From Streptomyces sp. SID12501 (GTDB lineage: Bacteria; Actinomycetota; Actinomycetes; Streptomycetales; Streptomycetaceae): a stretch of DNA of 47,525 bases. Below, one piece after another: positions 17,179 through 26,373 of the stretch; the first letter of the stretch is position 1, and each line of letters starts with the position of its first letter. Below the pieces are notes generated by a model, which did not search any database, was not told where the DNA came from, and saw nothing but the letters and a program-made list of their open reading frames with translations. The stretch spans positions 1-47,525 of the forward strand of contig NZ_JAAGLU010000052.1 of the NCBI RefSeq assembly GCF_010550245.1, written 5' to 3'. The position numbers and the translations under genes are program-made.

Positions 17179-19632
17179 TCAGTTCACCGCGTCCGCTTCC
17201 TCCTCCGACGACTTCGACGTCTCCGACAGCTCCGACGCCTCCGTCAGCTCGATGTCGTACACCAGCGGGCCGTCCTCCACCGTCACCTGTCGTGCCCGGG
17301 AGCCGTACGAGAGCGCTGTCGCCGCCAGCAGGTACGTGCCAGGGGCCGGGACGGAGAGGATGTACGAGCCGTCCGCCAGGGAGGTGACCCGGTCCAGTTG
17401 GCGTCCGCCCTTCGACCGGAGGGTCACCGTCGCGCGCTCCACCGGCGCGCCCTCGACGTCACGTACGTAACCGTGGACCACCGAGGCGCTGCCCGCCTGT
17501 CGGAAGGGTTCCGTTGTCTCCGGTTCCTCCTTCGGCTCCACCGCCAGGTGCGGCAGGCGCTTCTCCAGGCCCGTCGGCAGCCACCAGTTGGAGTTGCCGA
17601 GCAGGTGCATCGCGGCCGGCACCAGGGCCGTACGGAGGATGAACGCGTCCAGCGCCACCGCCGCGGCGAGGCCGATGCCCGCCATCGCGCCCTCCAGGTC
17701 GCCGCTCAGGACGAAGGCCGAGAAGACGCAGATCATGATCAGGGCCGCGCAGTTGATGACCCTGCTGGTTTCCGCGAGGCCGACGCGGACCGCCCGTGCG
17801 TTGTCCTTCGTGTGGACCCATTCCTCGTGCATGCGGCTCACCAGGAACACCTGGTAGTCCATCGAGAGGCCGAAGAGGAGGGAGAGCATGATCACCGGGA
17901 GGAACGCCGTGATCGGGCCCTCCTTGCCGATGCCGAGCAGTTCCGTGCCCCAGCCCCACTGGAAGATCGCGACCAGGACGCCGAAGGAGGCCGCCGCCGC
18001 GATCAGGTTCATCAGCGCGGCGGTCAGGGGGACGATCAGGGAGCGGAACGCCACCATCAGGAGCAGGAAGCCCAGCGAGATGATCGCCGCCACGAAGTAC
18101 GGCAGGCGGTCGCCCGTCACCGCCGCGAAGTCCTTGAAGATCGCCGTCACCCCGCCGACGTGGGCCTCGGCCCCGGAGGCCGGGATGACCTCGTCGCGCA
18201 GACGGTCGATCAGCTGGTCCGTGGCCTTCGACTGGGGTGACGTCGTCGGGACGACCTGGATCACCGTGATGCCCTGCGACGGAGGCGCCGCCGCTGCCTG
18301 CGCCACGCCCTCCGTCGTACGGATCGTCGCGACCAGCGCGTTCGCGTCGCCCTTGGCCACCACCACCTGGAGCGGGCCGTTGAAGCCGGGGCCGAAGCCC
18401 TCCGCCAGCAGGTCGTATGCCTGTCGGGTGGTCGTCGACTCCTGGTGGTTGCCCTGGTCGGTCGCGCCGAGCCGGATGGACAGGACGGGAAGCGCGAGGA
18501 TCAGCATCGCCAGCAGGGCCATCGCCGCGGTGGAGCGCGGGCGCCTTTCGACGTACGACGACCAGCGCGCCGCCAGCCCGCTCGCCTCGGCCGACTCCGG
18601 TCCCGTCGCGGCCAGTCGGCGGCGCTGCCTGCGGCTGAGGACCCGCATGCCGAGGAGGCCGAGGAGCGCCGGGAGGAGGGTCGTCGCGGCGAGGACGCTC
18701 AGGACGACCGTGAGGGAGGTCGCGACGACCACGCCGTCCAGGAAGCGCATGTTCATCACGAGCATGCCGGCGAGGGCGATACACACCGTGCCGCCCGCGA
18801 ACAGCACTGCTCGGCCTGAGGTGTTGAGCGCCGTCACCGCGGATTCCTCGGGCTTCATTCCGCGCAGGATGCCCCGGCGGTGCCGGGTGACGATGAACAG
18901 CGCGTAGTCGATGCCGACGCCCAGGCCGATCAACGAGCCGAGCAGCGGAGCGACTTCGGGGACGTCGGTGACATGGCTGAGGAGGGAGGTGGCCATCAGA
19001 CCGGTGCCGAGGGCAGCTATCGCGACGACGAGCGGCAGCAGCATCGCGAAGAGGGAGCCGAAGGCGAGGAACAGGACGACCGCAGCGGCCAGGATGCCCA
19101 CAGTCTCGGCGATGCCGGCGGGCGCTTCCTCAGTCCTGGCGATCGCCTGGCCGCCCAACTCGACCTGGAGTCCGTCGCGTTCGGCGGCCTGGGCGGTCTC
19201 GACGACGTCCTCGACCGTCGCCTTGGGCACCCCGTTCGCCTGCTCGGTGAAGGTGATCTGGGCGTAGGCGATCCGCCCGTTCTCGCTGATCTGGGCGGCG
19301 CCGTCGGCGGCGTATGGGCTGGTGACCTCGCCGACCCCCGCCATCTTCGCTATCTCCGCCAGCTTCGGCTCGATCCGGGACCGTACCGATTCGTCGCGTA
19401 CCGTGCCGTCGTCGACCTTCCACACGACCGTGTCGGTGTCGCCCGAACTCTGCGGGAAGGCCTTCTCCATCAGGTCGTACGCACGCGTGGAGTCCGTGTT
19501 GGGGAGGGAGAAGGTGTTCGCGTAGTCCGTGCCCGCGGCGGAGCCCGCGAAGCCCAGTCCGAACACGGCCCCCACCCATATCAACAGGACCACCAGCCGG
19601 TGCCGATAGCACCACCGCGCCAATGTCTCCAC
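17179..19632 (-). CDS. MMPL/RND-type transporter with C-terminal carboxypeptidase-regulatory-like domain
   Basis: About 817 residues from GTG 19632, preceded by AAGGGG. A first transmembrane helix (LVVLLIWVGAVFGLGFAGSA) is followed by a large periplasmic-type loop, then five helices, a second loop and a second five-helix bundle, as in MMPL lipid/drug exporters. Family motifs are visible: GIDYALFIVTRHR in the first bundle and GLSMDYQVFLVSRMHEEW in the second. After the usual end (near LEKRLPHL) there is an extra domain of about 80 residues beginning VVHGYVRDVEGAPVERATVT and containing DGSYILSVPAPGTYLL, a pattern of CarboxypepD-regulatory-like beta domains, then a Ser/Glu-rich tail. It converges with the TetR gene. 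The cargo is unknown. Confidence 0.85.
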   Translation of the reverse strand: METLARWCYRHRLVVLLIWVGAVFGLGFAGSAAGTDYANTFSLPNTDSTRAYDLMEKAFPQSSGDTDTVVWKVDDGTVRDESVRSRIEPKLAEIAKMAGVGEVTSPYAADGAAQISENGRIAYAQITFTEQANGVPKATVEDVVETAQAAERDGLQVELGGQAIARTEEAPAGIAETVGILAAAVVLFLAFGSLFAMLLPLVVAIAALGTGLMATSLLSHVTDVPEVAPLLGSLIGLGVGIDYALFIVTRHRRGILRGMKPEESAVTALNTSGRAVLFAGGTVCIALAGMLVMNMRFLDGVVVATSLTVVLSVLAATTLLPALLGLLGMRVLSRRQRRRLAATGPESAEASGLAARWSSYVERRPRSTAAMALLAMLILALPVLSIRLGATDQGNHQESTTTRQAYDLLAEGFGPGFNGPLQVVVAKGDANALVATIRTTEGVAQAAAAPPSQGITVIQVVPTTSPQSKATDQLIDRLRDEVIPASGAEAHVGGVTAIFKDFAAVTGDRLPYFVAAIISLGFLLLMVAFRSLIVPLTAALMNLIAAAASFGVLVAIFQWGWGTELLGIGKEGPITAFLPVIMLSLLFGLSMDYQVFLVSRMHEEWVHTKDNARAVRVGLAETSRVINCAALIMICVFSAFVLSGDLEGAMAGIGLAAAVALDAFILRTALVPAAMHLLGNSNWWLPTGLEKRLPHLAVEPKEEPETTEPFRQAGSASVVHGYVRDVEGAPVERATVTLRSKGGRQLDRVTSLADGSYILSVPAPGTYLLAATALSYGSRARQVTVEDGPLVYDIELTEASELSETSKSSEEEADAVN

Positions 19633-19801
19633 GCTCAACACCCCTTGTTCGTCAGGTTGGTCGGTCTGGTCGGTCCCCCAGGTCCTGGGCAACAGGATTG
19701 GTGGTGACGCGCGGGCGTGGACACCGGCCGGCCATGACTCTCAAGGAACTCCAAAGCGCGAACCGGGTCCGGCTGCCGGTGGCCCCGCCGATACTGGGGG
19801 C

Positions 19802-20488
19802 ATGACCGCTACAGGCACCGTGCTGGTGGTGGAGGACGAGCCGAGCATCGCGGACGTCCTCGCCATCGCCCTGCGCTACCACCGCTTCGAGGTGATGGTC
19901 GCGGGCACCGTCCGCGAGGCGCTCACGCTCGCCGGGCGCACCCGCCCGGACGTCGCGCTGCTCGACATCATGCTCCCGGACGGCGACGGGCGGGCCCTCG
20001 GGCGTGAACTGCGCGACCGCAGGCCCGAGTTGGCTCTCGTCTTCCTGACCGCGCGGGACGCCCCGGGGGAGATCGTCGGCGCCCTCGGCTTCGGCGACGA
20101 CTACATCACCAAGCCGTTCAACATCGATGAGGTGGTAGCGCGGATCACCGCCGTGCTGCGGCGGACCCGGCCCGCCGACGTGCTGCCCCAGCGGCCTCCG
20201 CTGCGCTACGGCGACCTGGAGCTGGACGAGTCGACGTACAGCGTGCACCGCGCGGGCGGCACCGTCGAGCTGACCCCCACGGAGTACGCGCTGCTGAGGT
20301 TCCTGGTGCGCAACGGCGGCCGGATCGTGCCCAAGGAGCAACTCCTGCGGCACGTCTGGCAGTACGAGCACACGCCGCACGAATCGACCATCGTCGAGAC
20401 GTACATCAGCTATCTGCGGCACAAGCTCGACGCACTCGGACCGCCCGTGATCACCACCCGTCGCGGTGTCGGATACGGGCTGGCATGA
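19802..20488 (+). CDS. OmpR/PhoB family response regulator
   Basis: A 228-residue two-component response regulator. The receiver domain has acidic residues VVEDEPS, the phosphoacceptor Asp55 in LLDIMLPDG, the switch Thr in FLTARD and the conserved Lys in YITKPFN. The C-terminal winged helix shows LTPTEYALLRFLVRNGGRIV, ESTIVETYISYLRHKLD and TTRRGVGYGL. The stop overlaps the kinase start (ATGA at 20485-20488), so the pair is translationally coupled. The divergent neighbour is the MMPL transporter, 169 bp away, which is a plausible regulatory target. Confidence 0.95.
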   Translation: MTATGTVLVVEDEPSIADVLAIALRYHRFEVMVAGTVREALTLAGRTRPDVALLDIMLPDGDGRALGRELRDRRPELALVFLTARDAPGEIVGALGFGDDYITKPFNIDEVVARITAVLRRTRPADVLPQRPPLRYGDLELDESTYSVHRAGGTVELTPTEYALLRFLVRNGGRIVPKEQLLRHVWQYEHTPHESTIVETYISYLRHKLDALGPPVITTRRGVGYGLA

Positions 20489-22110
20489 GTCTCCTCGCGA
20501 TCGGAATGGGATGGGGGCGCGCCTTCGGGGCGGGATGGGGTCGCACCTTCCACTGCAAGCGTGGTATCCACTCCCTGCGCATCAAGCTGACGCTGGCCAA
20601 CGTGGTGCTGCTCGCCCTCGGCATCGTCGTGGCGACCTCCGTGAGCGTGATGGGCATGCGGCTGTATCTGCTGGACAGCGTCGACACCCAGCTGATGGGC
20701 TCCCGGGACTCGATCGGCAGTTCCCGGGTCACGCTGGAGCAGATCGACTCGCTGACCGCGTTCGCCGCCCTCACCGACAGGTATCGGCACGCCTCCGGTG
20801 ACGGTGACGGCGGTGGCAGTGGCAATGGCAGTGGCAGTGGCAGTGGCAGTGGCAGTTCAGGGGAGTCCGGCTCCACGAACGGCGGCTCCACGGCCACCGG
20901 TTCCAGGACCACCGGCCTCTCGAACGCCGACTCCCTCGTGTCCGACGGCATATTCGTCGTCGTCGGCGAGAAAGGGCAGGCCATGCCCGTCGCCAGGTTC
21001 GAGGCCACCGCCGCCCAGCGCGCCCTCGCCGCCGCCGTCTCCGACCCGGCCGCCCTCGCCCGCGACGACGAACCCCACGACATCCGGGTACGGGACGCCC
21101 CCTACCGCGTCACCGCCGCCCACCTCGCCGACGGCAAGACCGTGCTCCTGGCCACCTCGACGGACGCCCTGCACGACGTCCTCGGCAAGGCCCTGAAGCT
21201 CGATCTCGCCGTCGGGACACTGCTGTTGGCGCTGCTCGCCGTGCTCACGATGTTCAGCGTGAGCCGTCGTATGGCGCCCCTGGAGGACATGGTCGAGACG
21301 TCGACGGCCATCGCCGAGGGCGATCTCACCCGCCGTGTCCCCTCCAGCCGTGACGCCACCCTCGAGGTCGAACAGCTGCGGGTCGCCCTCAACACCATGC
21401 TCCACCAGGTCGAGTCGGCGTACCGCACCCGCGAGCGCAGCGCGGCCCAGCTCCGCCTCTTCGTCGCCGACGCCTCGCACGAACTGCGCACCCCGCTGTC
21501 CGCGATCCGCGGCTACCTCCAGCTGTACGACAAGGGTATGCTGACCGACCCGCAGGAACGCCGGCGTGCCTGGGACCGGATGAACGGCGAGGCGGACCGC
21601 ATGGGCCGTCTGGTGGACGAGCTGCTGACACTGGCCCGTCTCGACCAGCAGCCCGAACTTCGGCTGAGAAACGTCGACTTGAGCCGCCTGGTGCGGGACG
21701 CGGCGGAGGATCTGCGGGTCCAGGAACCGGACCGGCCGATCAGTGTGGCCGCCGACGGGGCGATCCTGGTGCGGGCCGACGAGTCGGGGCTCAGGCAGGT
21801 CCTGGGCAACCTGGTGGGCAACGTCCGTACGCATACGTCCGCCGATGTGCCGGTGCGGCTCGGTGTGGAGCGGGTGGACGGTGTCGTACGGCTGTGTGTC
21901 GCGGACCGGGGGCCCGGGCTGGCGCGGGAGGATGCGGCGCGGATGTTCGACCGGTTCTTCCGGGCGGGGGGTGGCGCGGGGAGTGGGCTGGGGCTGGCGA
22001 TCGTGCAGGGGGTTGTGCTGGCGCACGGCGGGGAGGTGAGTGTGCGGACCTCGCGGGGCGAGGGGCTGGCTGTGACGGTTACTTTGCCTGAGCGGGTTGT
22101 TTGTCCGTGA
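20485..22110 (+). CDS. Membrane sensor histidine kinase, partner of 19802-20488
   Basis: A 541-residue kinase. The first transmembrane helix (VVLLALGIVVATSVSVMG) is near residues 40-60. An extracellular sensor region of about 180 residues contains a Gly-Ser microsatellite. A second helix (LAVGTLLLALLAVLTMFSV) is near residue 245, then a HAMP segment, the dimerisation box ADASHELRTPLSA with His332, an N-box (LGNLVGNVRTH) and G boxes (DRGPGL, GSGLGLAI). In the N-box the usual Asn-Ala is Gly-Asn (LVGNVRTHT), a mild variation. The signal is unknown. Confidence 0.95.
   Translation: MSLLAIGMGWGRAFGAGWGRTFHCKRGIHSLRIKLTLANVVLLALGIVVATSVSVMGMRLYLLDSVDTQLMGSRDSIGSSRVTLEQIDSLTAFAALTDRYRHASGDGDGGGSGNGSGSGSGSGSSGESGSTNGGSTATGSRTTGLSNADSLVSDGIFVVVGEKGQAMPVARFEATAAQRALAAAVSDPAALARDDEPHDIRVRDAPYRVTAAHLADGKTVLLATSTDALHDVLGKALKLDLAVGTLLLALLAVLTMFSVSRRMAPLEDMVETSTAIAEGDLTRRVPSSRDATLEVEQLRVALNTMLHQVESAYRTRERSAAQLRLFVADASHELRTPLSAIRGYLQLYDKGMLTDPQERRRAWDRMNGEADRMGRLVDELLTLARLDQQPELRLRNVDLSRLVRDAAEDLRVQEPDRPISVAADGAILVRADESGLRQVLGNLVGNVRTHTSADVPVRLGVERVDGVVRLCVADRGPGLAREDAARMFDRFFRAGGGAGSGLGLAIVQGVVLAHGGEVSVRTSRGEGLAVTVTLPERVVCP
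20815..20856 (+). repeat. (GGCAGT)n hexanucleotide repeat inside the sensor domain
   Basis: Seven consecutive 6-bp units, six GGCAGT and one GGCAAT, encode Gly-Ser pairs in the extracellular part of the histidine kinase. Unit gain or loss would change the linker length without breaking the frame. Confidence 0.85.
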
Positions 22111-22198
22111 GTGGGGGGCGAGTTGGCCGGTTTGTCGGCTGCCGGTCCGTCGTGGCTGGTCGCGCCCACGCGGCGGAGCCGCAGAATGACACAGCCCC

Positions 22199-22230
22199 GC
22201 GCCCCTTCGGGGGCGCCCCTAAAGGGGCGC
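22199..22230. terminator. Overlapping double hairpin between convergent genes
   Basis: GCGCCCC-TTCG-GGGGCGC (22199-22216) overlaps a second stem GCGCCCCT-AA-AGGGGCGC (22213-22230). They share 22213-22216 and so are mutually exclusive. The site separates the kinase gene from the convergent ATPase gene, and the second stem encodes the ATPase's last residues. The upstream text (CGGAGCCGCAGAATGACACA) resembles a dispersed Streptomyces intergenic element. Confidence 0.7.
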
Positions 22231-22620
22231 TGTGACCAGCGCCCATACCGTCTTGCCGTGTCGTCCTCTGCTCCATACTCCCCATGCCTCCGCGATGTCC
22301 TCGACCAGGTGGAGGCCGCGGCCGTGTTCCTCCCAGTCCGTCACCTGGCGGAGGCGGGGTTCTGTCGTGCCCTCGTCGGAGACCTCTATGAGGCAGGAGC
22401 CGTCGGAGAGTGCGGTCACGGCGACCTCGAACTCCGGCTCCAGGAGGGGGCCGTGGCGTACGACGTTGGTCGCCAGCTCGGAGACGAGCAGGACCGCGTC
22501 GGCGAGCGCCGGGCCGTCGGTGCGGTGTCCCCAGTCGGCCAGATGGTCGTGCACCCGGCGCCGGGCGAGCTCGACGGACGCCGGGTGCCGGGGCAGCCGG
22601 AAGGAGTTGCGCCTCAACAC
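22219..22620 (-). CDS. RsbW-like ATP-binding protein (anti-sigma/serine kinase fold)
   Basis: A 133-residue stand-alone HATPase_c protein. Visible boxes are SELATNVVRHG (N-box with Glu and Asn), EVSDEGTTEP (G1) and HGRGLHLVEDIAEAWGV (G2). Streptomyces has dozens of such orphan ATPases, usually controlling sigma factors or anti-anti-sigma proteins by binding and phosphorylation. No partner STAS protein or sigma factor is adjacent. It lies 92 bp downstream of the binding-protein gene on the same strand. The last codons (TAPL and stop) overlap the terminator hairpin. Confidence 0.9.
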   Translation of the reverse strand: MLRRNSFRLPRHPASVELARRRVHDHLADWGHRTDGPALADAVLLVSELATNVVRHGPLLEPEFEVAVTALSDGSCLIEVSDEGTTEPRLRQVTDWEEHGRGLHLVEDIAEAWGVWSRGRHGKTVWALVTAPL

Positions 22621-22712
22621 GTCTGCTCCTCACCCGGTCCACACCATCAGCACATCTGATGCTGCGTTGGGTACCCTCCCAGCGTCACCTAGTCCGCGTC
22701 AGCCGTTCGGGG

Positions 22713-24269
22713 TCAGATCCAGTCGAGGTTCCAGAGCCGGAAGACCCCGGTGCCGTCCGAGAGATACTGGCTGCCGCCGACGTCCACACTGCTGACGACG
22801 TACTCCTTGCGCTGCCACAGCGGGATGACGGGCACGTCACGGGCGATCAGTTGCTGGAGTGCGCGGAAGTCCTGGGCGGCGCGGGCGCGGTCGGCGTACT
22901 GGCGGCTGTCCAGGATCAGCCGGTCCACCTTCTTGCTGCTGTACTCGTTCTTCATGCTGTTCCCCGTGCCGACGATCGGACCGGTGAACGTGTCGGGGTC
23001 GGGGAAGTCGGCGACCCAGCCCACGGCGTAGGCGTCCAGCTTCCCTGCCGCGTACCGCTTCTGGTAGTCGGTCCACTCGTAGCCCTTGACGGTGACCTTG
23101 AACAGGCCGCCCTTCTCCAGCTGCCGCTTGAGCAGGGCGGCCTCCTCGGCGGCGACGCCGCGCCCCTTGGCGTAGCCGTAGGTGAAGCGGACGGGGAGTT
23201 CCACGCCGGCCTCGGTGAGCAGGGCGCGGGCCTGTGTGACGCTGGACTTGGGGTAGTCGTCGAAGAACGAGGTGGTGTGGCCGGTGAGGCCTGCCGGGAT
23301 CAGCGAGTAGAGGGGCTCGGCCGTCCCCTGGTACACCGTGCCGACGAGTTCCTCCCGGTCGACCAGCCAGGCCAGGGCGCGGCGGACGAGCGGGTCGTGG
23401 AGGGGGGAGCTCGCGCGGACGTTGAGGACCAGGTTGCGGGTCTCGGCGCTGTCGGCCTCGATGACCTGCTGGCCGGGGTCGCTGGGCGAGAGGCCCGCGA
23501 GGACCTTGGGCGGCAGCTGGCGGGTGGCGACGTCGATCTGCTTCGCCTTCCAGGCCTTGTCGAGGGCCGGCGGATCGGCGTAGTAGCGCAGGCGGATGGG
23601 GCGGCCGGTGCTCTTCACGGCGCCCTTGTAGTGCTCGTTGGGTTCGAGGAGCGCCTGCTTCTCCTTCGTATACGTCTTCAGGACGTACGGTCCGGTGCCG
23701 TCGGCGCCGGTGTCGGTGCGCAGGCCGTCCTTCGGATAGCGCTCACGGTCGACGATCGCACCGGCTCCGGTGGCCACCTTGAACGGGAAGGTGGCGTCGG
23801 GCGAGTTGAGGTGGAAGGTGACCGTCAGGTCCTTGGCGTCGACCGAGGCGAGGGTGCCGAGCAGGGACGCGGGGCCGACGTCGGAGTTGATGCGCTTGAC
23901 GCGCTCGAACGAGAACTTCACGTCCTCGGCGGTCATCTTCCGGCCGCTCGGAAAGTCGAGGTCGTCGCGCAGGACGCAGACGTAGGTGCGCAGGCCGGAA
24001 CCCTTGAAGCCACAGCTCTTCGCCGCGTCCGGGACAGGGGCCGCGCCGTTCGGCCGGTAGGTCAGCAGTGACTGGAAGACGTTGCTGAACAGGGCCCAGG
24101 AGCCGGCGTCGTAGGCGCCGGCCGGGTCGATGGCGGTCACGGCGTCGGTGGTGCCGACGGTGATCGTCCTGCCGTGGTCGGCCCCCGTCGGCCTCAGCTG
24201 CCAGCCGACCGCCCCCGCGGCCGACACAATGAGCAGCGCCGCGAGAATCCGCATGCGTACCGAGCGCAT
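22713..24269 (-). CDS. ABC transporter family 5 substrate-binding protein
   Basis: A 518-residue protein of the oligopeptide/dipeptide-binding (SBP_bac_5) class. The N-terminus has one hydrophobic segment (ILAALLIVSAAGAVGW) with no lipobox Cys, so it looks like a secreted or signal-anchored form rather than a lipoprotein. Family features follow in order: TVGTTDAVTAIDPAGAYDA, LRDDLDFPSGRKMTAEDVKFSFERV, VRRALAWLVDREEL, and the late GWVADFPDPDTFTGPI. No permease or ATPase genes are nearby, so it would have to share a remote transporter. The start at ATG 24269 could be moved five codons in (MRSVRM). Confidence 0.9.
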   Translation of the reverse strand: MRSVRMRILAALLIVSAAGAVGWQLRPTGADHGRTITVGTTDAVTAIDPAGAYDAGSWALFSNVFQSLLTYRPNGAAPVPDAAKSCGFKGSGLRTYVCVLRDDLDFPSGRKMTAEDVKFSFERVKRINSDVGPASLLGTLASVDAKDLTVTFHLNSPDATFPFKVATGAGAIVDRERYPKDGLRTDTGADGTGPYVLKTYTKEKQALLEPNEHYKGAVKSTGRPIRLRYYADPPALDKAWKAKQIDVATRQLPPKVLAGLSPSDPGQQVIEADSAETRNLVLNVRASSPLHDPLVRRALAWLVDREELVGTVYQGTAEPLYSLIPAGLTGHTTSFFDDYPKSSVTQARALLTEAGVELPVRFTYGYAKGRGVAAEEAALLKRQLEKGGLFKVTVKGYEWTDYQKRYAAGKLDAYAVGWVADFPDPDTFTGPIVGTGNSMKNEYSSKKVDRLILDSRQYADRARAAQDFRALQQLIARDVPVIPLWQRKEYVVSSVDVGGSQYLSDGTGVFRLWNLDWI

Positions 24270-24450
24270 CGGTGTGCCCTCCCCAGACCCCCTGCACAGG
24301 CGACTCCCCTGTGGCGTCGATCACCTAATCACAGGTGTTTGACGTCGGGGAAGGGGCTTCTTGCGAGATGGGAAAGACGTTACCGACGACCTGTTACCGG
24401 CGGGTTTCCGTGCTCGGTCAGCGCTCGGTGAGCACTTGGTCAGTGATCGG

Positions 24451-25053
24451 TCAGTGCTCGGTCAGAGCCGCCCGCACATGGCGTTCCAGGGTGCCCGCAA
24501 TCACCCAACTCGCCCCGCTGTCAAGGCGTTTCCAACTGGTCGTGGGCCGGCAGGTGATGACCGCGACGGCACTGCCCCCGGTGACGGCGATGTCGATGTC
24601 GATGGACACCTGGACCCGAGGGCCGTACGGCGTCCCGCAGATCAGGGAAACCTTCCCGTGCCCCAGCTCCAGGACCTCGGCGATCACCGGGGTCTGTGCC
24701 TTCTTGATGGTGTGCAGGACACTGTCGGCCAGCTGGAACGCCGTGACGCCCGGTGTGTCGGCCGTGACGCGGCGGACGGCGGGCAGACGCGCCGCCGCCG
24801 GTTCCAGCGACAGCCCGTAGTGGGAGGCCGTGCGGGCGGCGGCGACCGTGTCCGGCACGGGTACGACCAGCAGGAAGGCGACACCGCAGATCAGCCCGGC
24901 GAGCGCGCTCTGTCCGAGCGCGGAGGCGACGGGCGCCCCGTCGCCCACGAGCGACGCCGCGAGCATGGCGCCGCCGACCACAAAGGCGACCAGCCCGGCG
25001 ACGGGCGCGACACGGCGGACCACCGCCGACCAGTACGCGACCGTCGACCGCAT
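24451..25053 (-). CDS. Membrane-anchored hypothetical protein (Asp23-like layout)
   Basis: A 200-residue protein starting at ATG 25053 behind GGGAGGT. Two N-terminal hydrophobic segments (VAPVAGLVAFVVGGAMLAASL and ALAGLICGVAFLLVVPV) are followed by a soluble C-terminal domain with alternating beta strands (KVSLICGTPYGPRVQVSID, IDIAVTGGSAVAVITCR). The beta/alpha alternation recalls Asp23/alkaline-shock-like envelope proteins, but I do not assign the family. Its start is 41 bp downstream of the metallophosphoesterase stop, so the two may be cotranscribed. Confidence 0.65.
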   Translation of the reverse strand: MRSTVAYWSAVVRRVAPVAGLVAFVVGGAMLAASLVGDGAPVASALGQSALAGLICGVAFLLVVPVPDTVAAARTASHYGLSLEPAAARLPAVRRVTADTPGVTAFQLADSVLHTIKKAQTPVIAEVLELGHGKVSLICGTPYGPRVQVSIDIDIAVTGGSAVAVITCRPTTSWKRLDSGASWVIAGTLERHVRAALTEH

Positions 25054-25094
25054 TTTCGTACCTCCCTGCCCGGCGTGATCATCGCTGACTGTGA

Positions 25095-26357
25095 TCAGGC
25101 CTGCCGGGACGCCAGCTCCACCACGGTGATGTCCGAAGGCGCTCCCACCCGCGTCGGCGGGCCCCACGCGCCGGCGCCCCGGGAGACGTACAACTGCGTG
25201 TCCCCGTACCGTTCCAGGCCCGCGAGGGTGGGGTTGGCGAGGTCGGCGACGAAGTTGCCGGGCCACAGCTGACCGCCGTGGGTGTGGCCGGAGAGCTGGA
25301 GGTCGACGCCGAAGTCGACGGCGTCGTGGATCTGCACCGGCTGGTGGGCCAGCAGCACGCTCGCCCGTGAGGTGTCCCGGTCACCGAGCGCCTTGGTGAA
25401 GTCGGGGCCCTGGCCCTCGCTCTCACCGGCGATGTCGTTGACACCGGCGAGGTCGAAGGCGGGCAGTTCGACGCGCGCGTTCTCCAGCGGGCGCAGACCG
25501 AGCCGCCGTACCTCCTCGACCCACTGCTCGGCGCCGGAGAAGTACTCGTGGTTGCCCGTCACGAAGAACGCCCCGTGCCGCGCCCGGAGTTGGGCGAGAG
25601 GTGCGGCTGCCGGACCGAGGTCCTCGACGCTGCCGTCGACCAGGTCGCCGACGACAGCGATCAGATCGGGCTGGGTGGAGTTGATCGTGTCGACGACCTT
25701 CTGCGCGAAACCCCGGCCGAGGACGGGCCCGAGGTGGATGTCGCTGACGACGGCGATCCTGAACCCGTGGGCGCCGCGCGGGAGTTTGGCCAGCGGCACG
25801 GTGACGCGCTTCACGCGAGGGCCGCGTACGACGCCGTACGTGCCGTATCCGACGGTCCCGGCGGCGGTAGCGGCTGCGGCACCGGCCACGACACGCGAGA
25901 CGAAGAGACGCCGGGAGGGGGCGGCGAGAAGACGGGGGGAATCCGGGGTCTCGGGGGCGGCTTCCGGGGTCTCGGACGCTCCCGCCGGGACGGTCTCCGC
26001 CTTCCGGAGCGGTACGGGCGGCGATACGGGTGCCGCGGCCGGCCGGCGCCGCTCCAGGAACCGTCGCAGCAATGGCCGTACGAGCTCGCCCGCGATCAGG
26101 GCCAGCCCCAGGTACACGAACAGGGCCAGCCACAGGAAACCCGGCCAGGCCAGCGTGCGCTGGAGCCAGAAGGGCGCGCCGCCACGCTCGGCGGCCAGGG
26201 CCGCGACCATCATGACGGGCAGGGCGACGAACACCACCGTGCCGACGCGGCGGGCGAGGCCGGGGCCGGGGGTCGTGTCGCGCACCAGGCGTCGCCAGAC
26301 GTACCGGTGCAGCCCCACCAGAGCGGCGACGGCGACGAGCAGGAAAACGATGACCAT
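25095..26357 (-). CDS. Membrane-anchored calcineurin-like metallophosphoesterase (YkuE-like)
   Basis: A 420-residue protein starting at ATG 26357. Several N-terminal membrane helices cover residues about 1-130, then a Pro-rich linker and a further hydrophobic anchor (VVAGAAAATAAGTVGYGTYG). The catalytic domain shows all dimetal motifs: VVSDIHLG (D-x-H), VVGDLVDG (GDxxD), TGNHEYF (GNHE), and LAHQP and SGHTHGGQLWP (GHxH). Members cleave phosphodiester or phospholipid headgroups at the membrane. The substrate here cannot be read. It starts 16 bp after the SCO4848-like gene's stop, so the two are very likely cotranscribed. Confidence 0.9.
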   Translation of the reverse strand: MVIVFLLVAVAALVGLHRYVWRRLVRDTTPGPGLARRVGTVVFVALPVMMVAALAAERGGAPFWLQRTLAWPGFLWLALFVYLGLALIAGELVRPLLRRFLERRRPAAAPVSPPVPLRKAETVPAGASETPEAAPETPDSPRLLAAPSRRLFVSRVVAGAAAATAAGTVGYGTYGVVRGPRVKRVTVPLAKLPRGAHGFRIAVVSDIHLGPVLGRGFAQKVVDTINSTQPDLIAVVGDLVDGSVEDLGPAAAPLAQLRARHGAFFVTGNHEYFSGAEQWVEEVRRLGLRPLENARVELPAFDLAGVNDIAGESEGQGPDFTKALGDRDTSRASVLLAHQPVQIHDAVDFGVDLQLSGHTHGGQLWPGNFVADLANPTLAGLERYGDTQLYVSRGAGAWGPPTRVGAPSDITVVELASRQA

Positions 26358-26373
26358 GCGGGTGTGTCCCCCG

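Noticed and set aside
17398..18907. Long plus-strand open frames opposite the MMPL transporter
   Set aside because: They mirror the codon bias of the transporter and carry no domain signature.
24400..24480. Repeated CTCGGTCAG-like words near the end of the 24451-25053 gene
   Set aside because: The copies are irregularly spaced and partly coding. No operator symmetry or unit period is evident.
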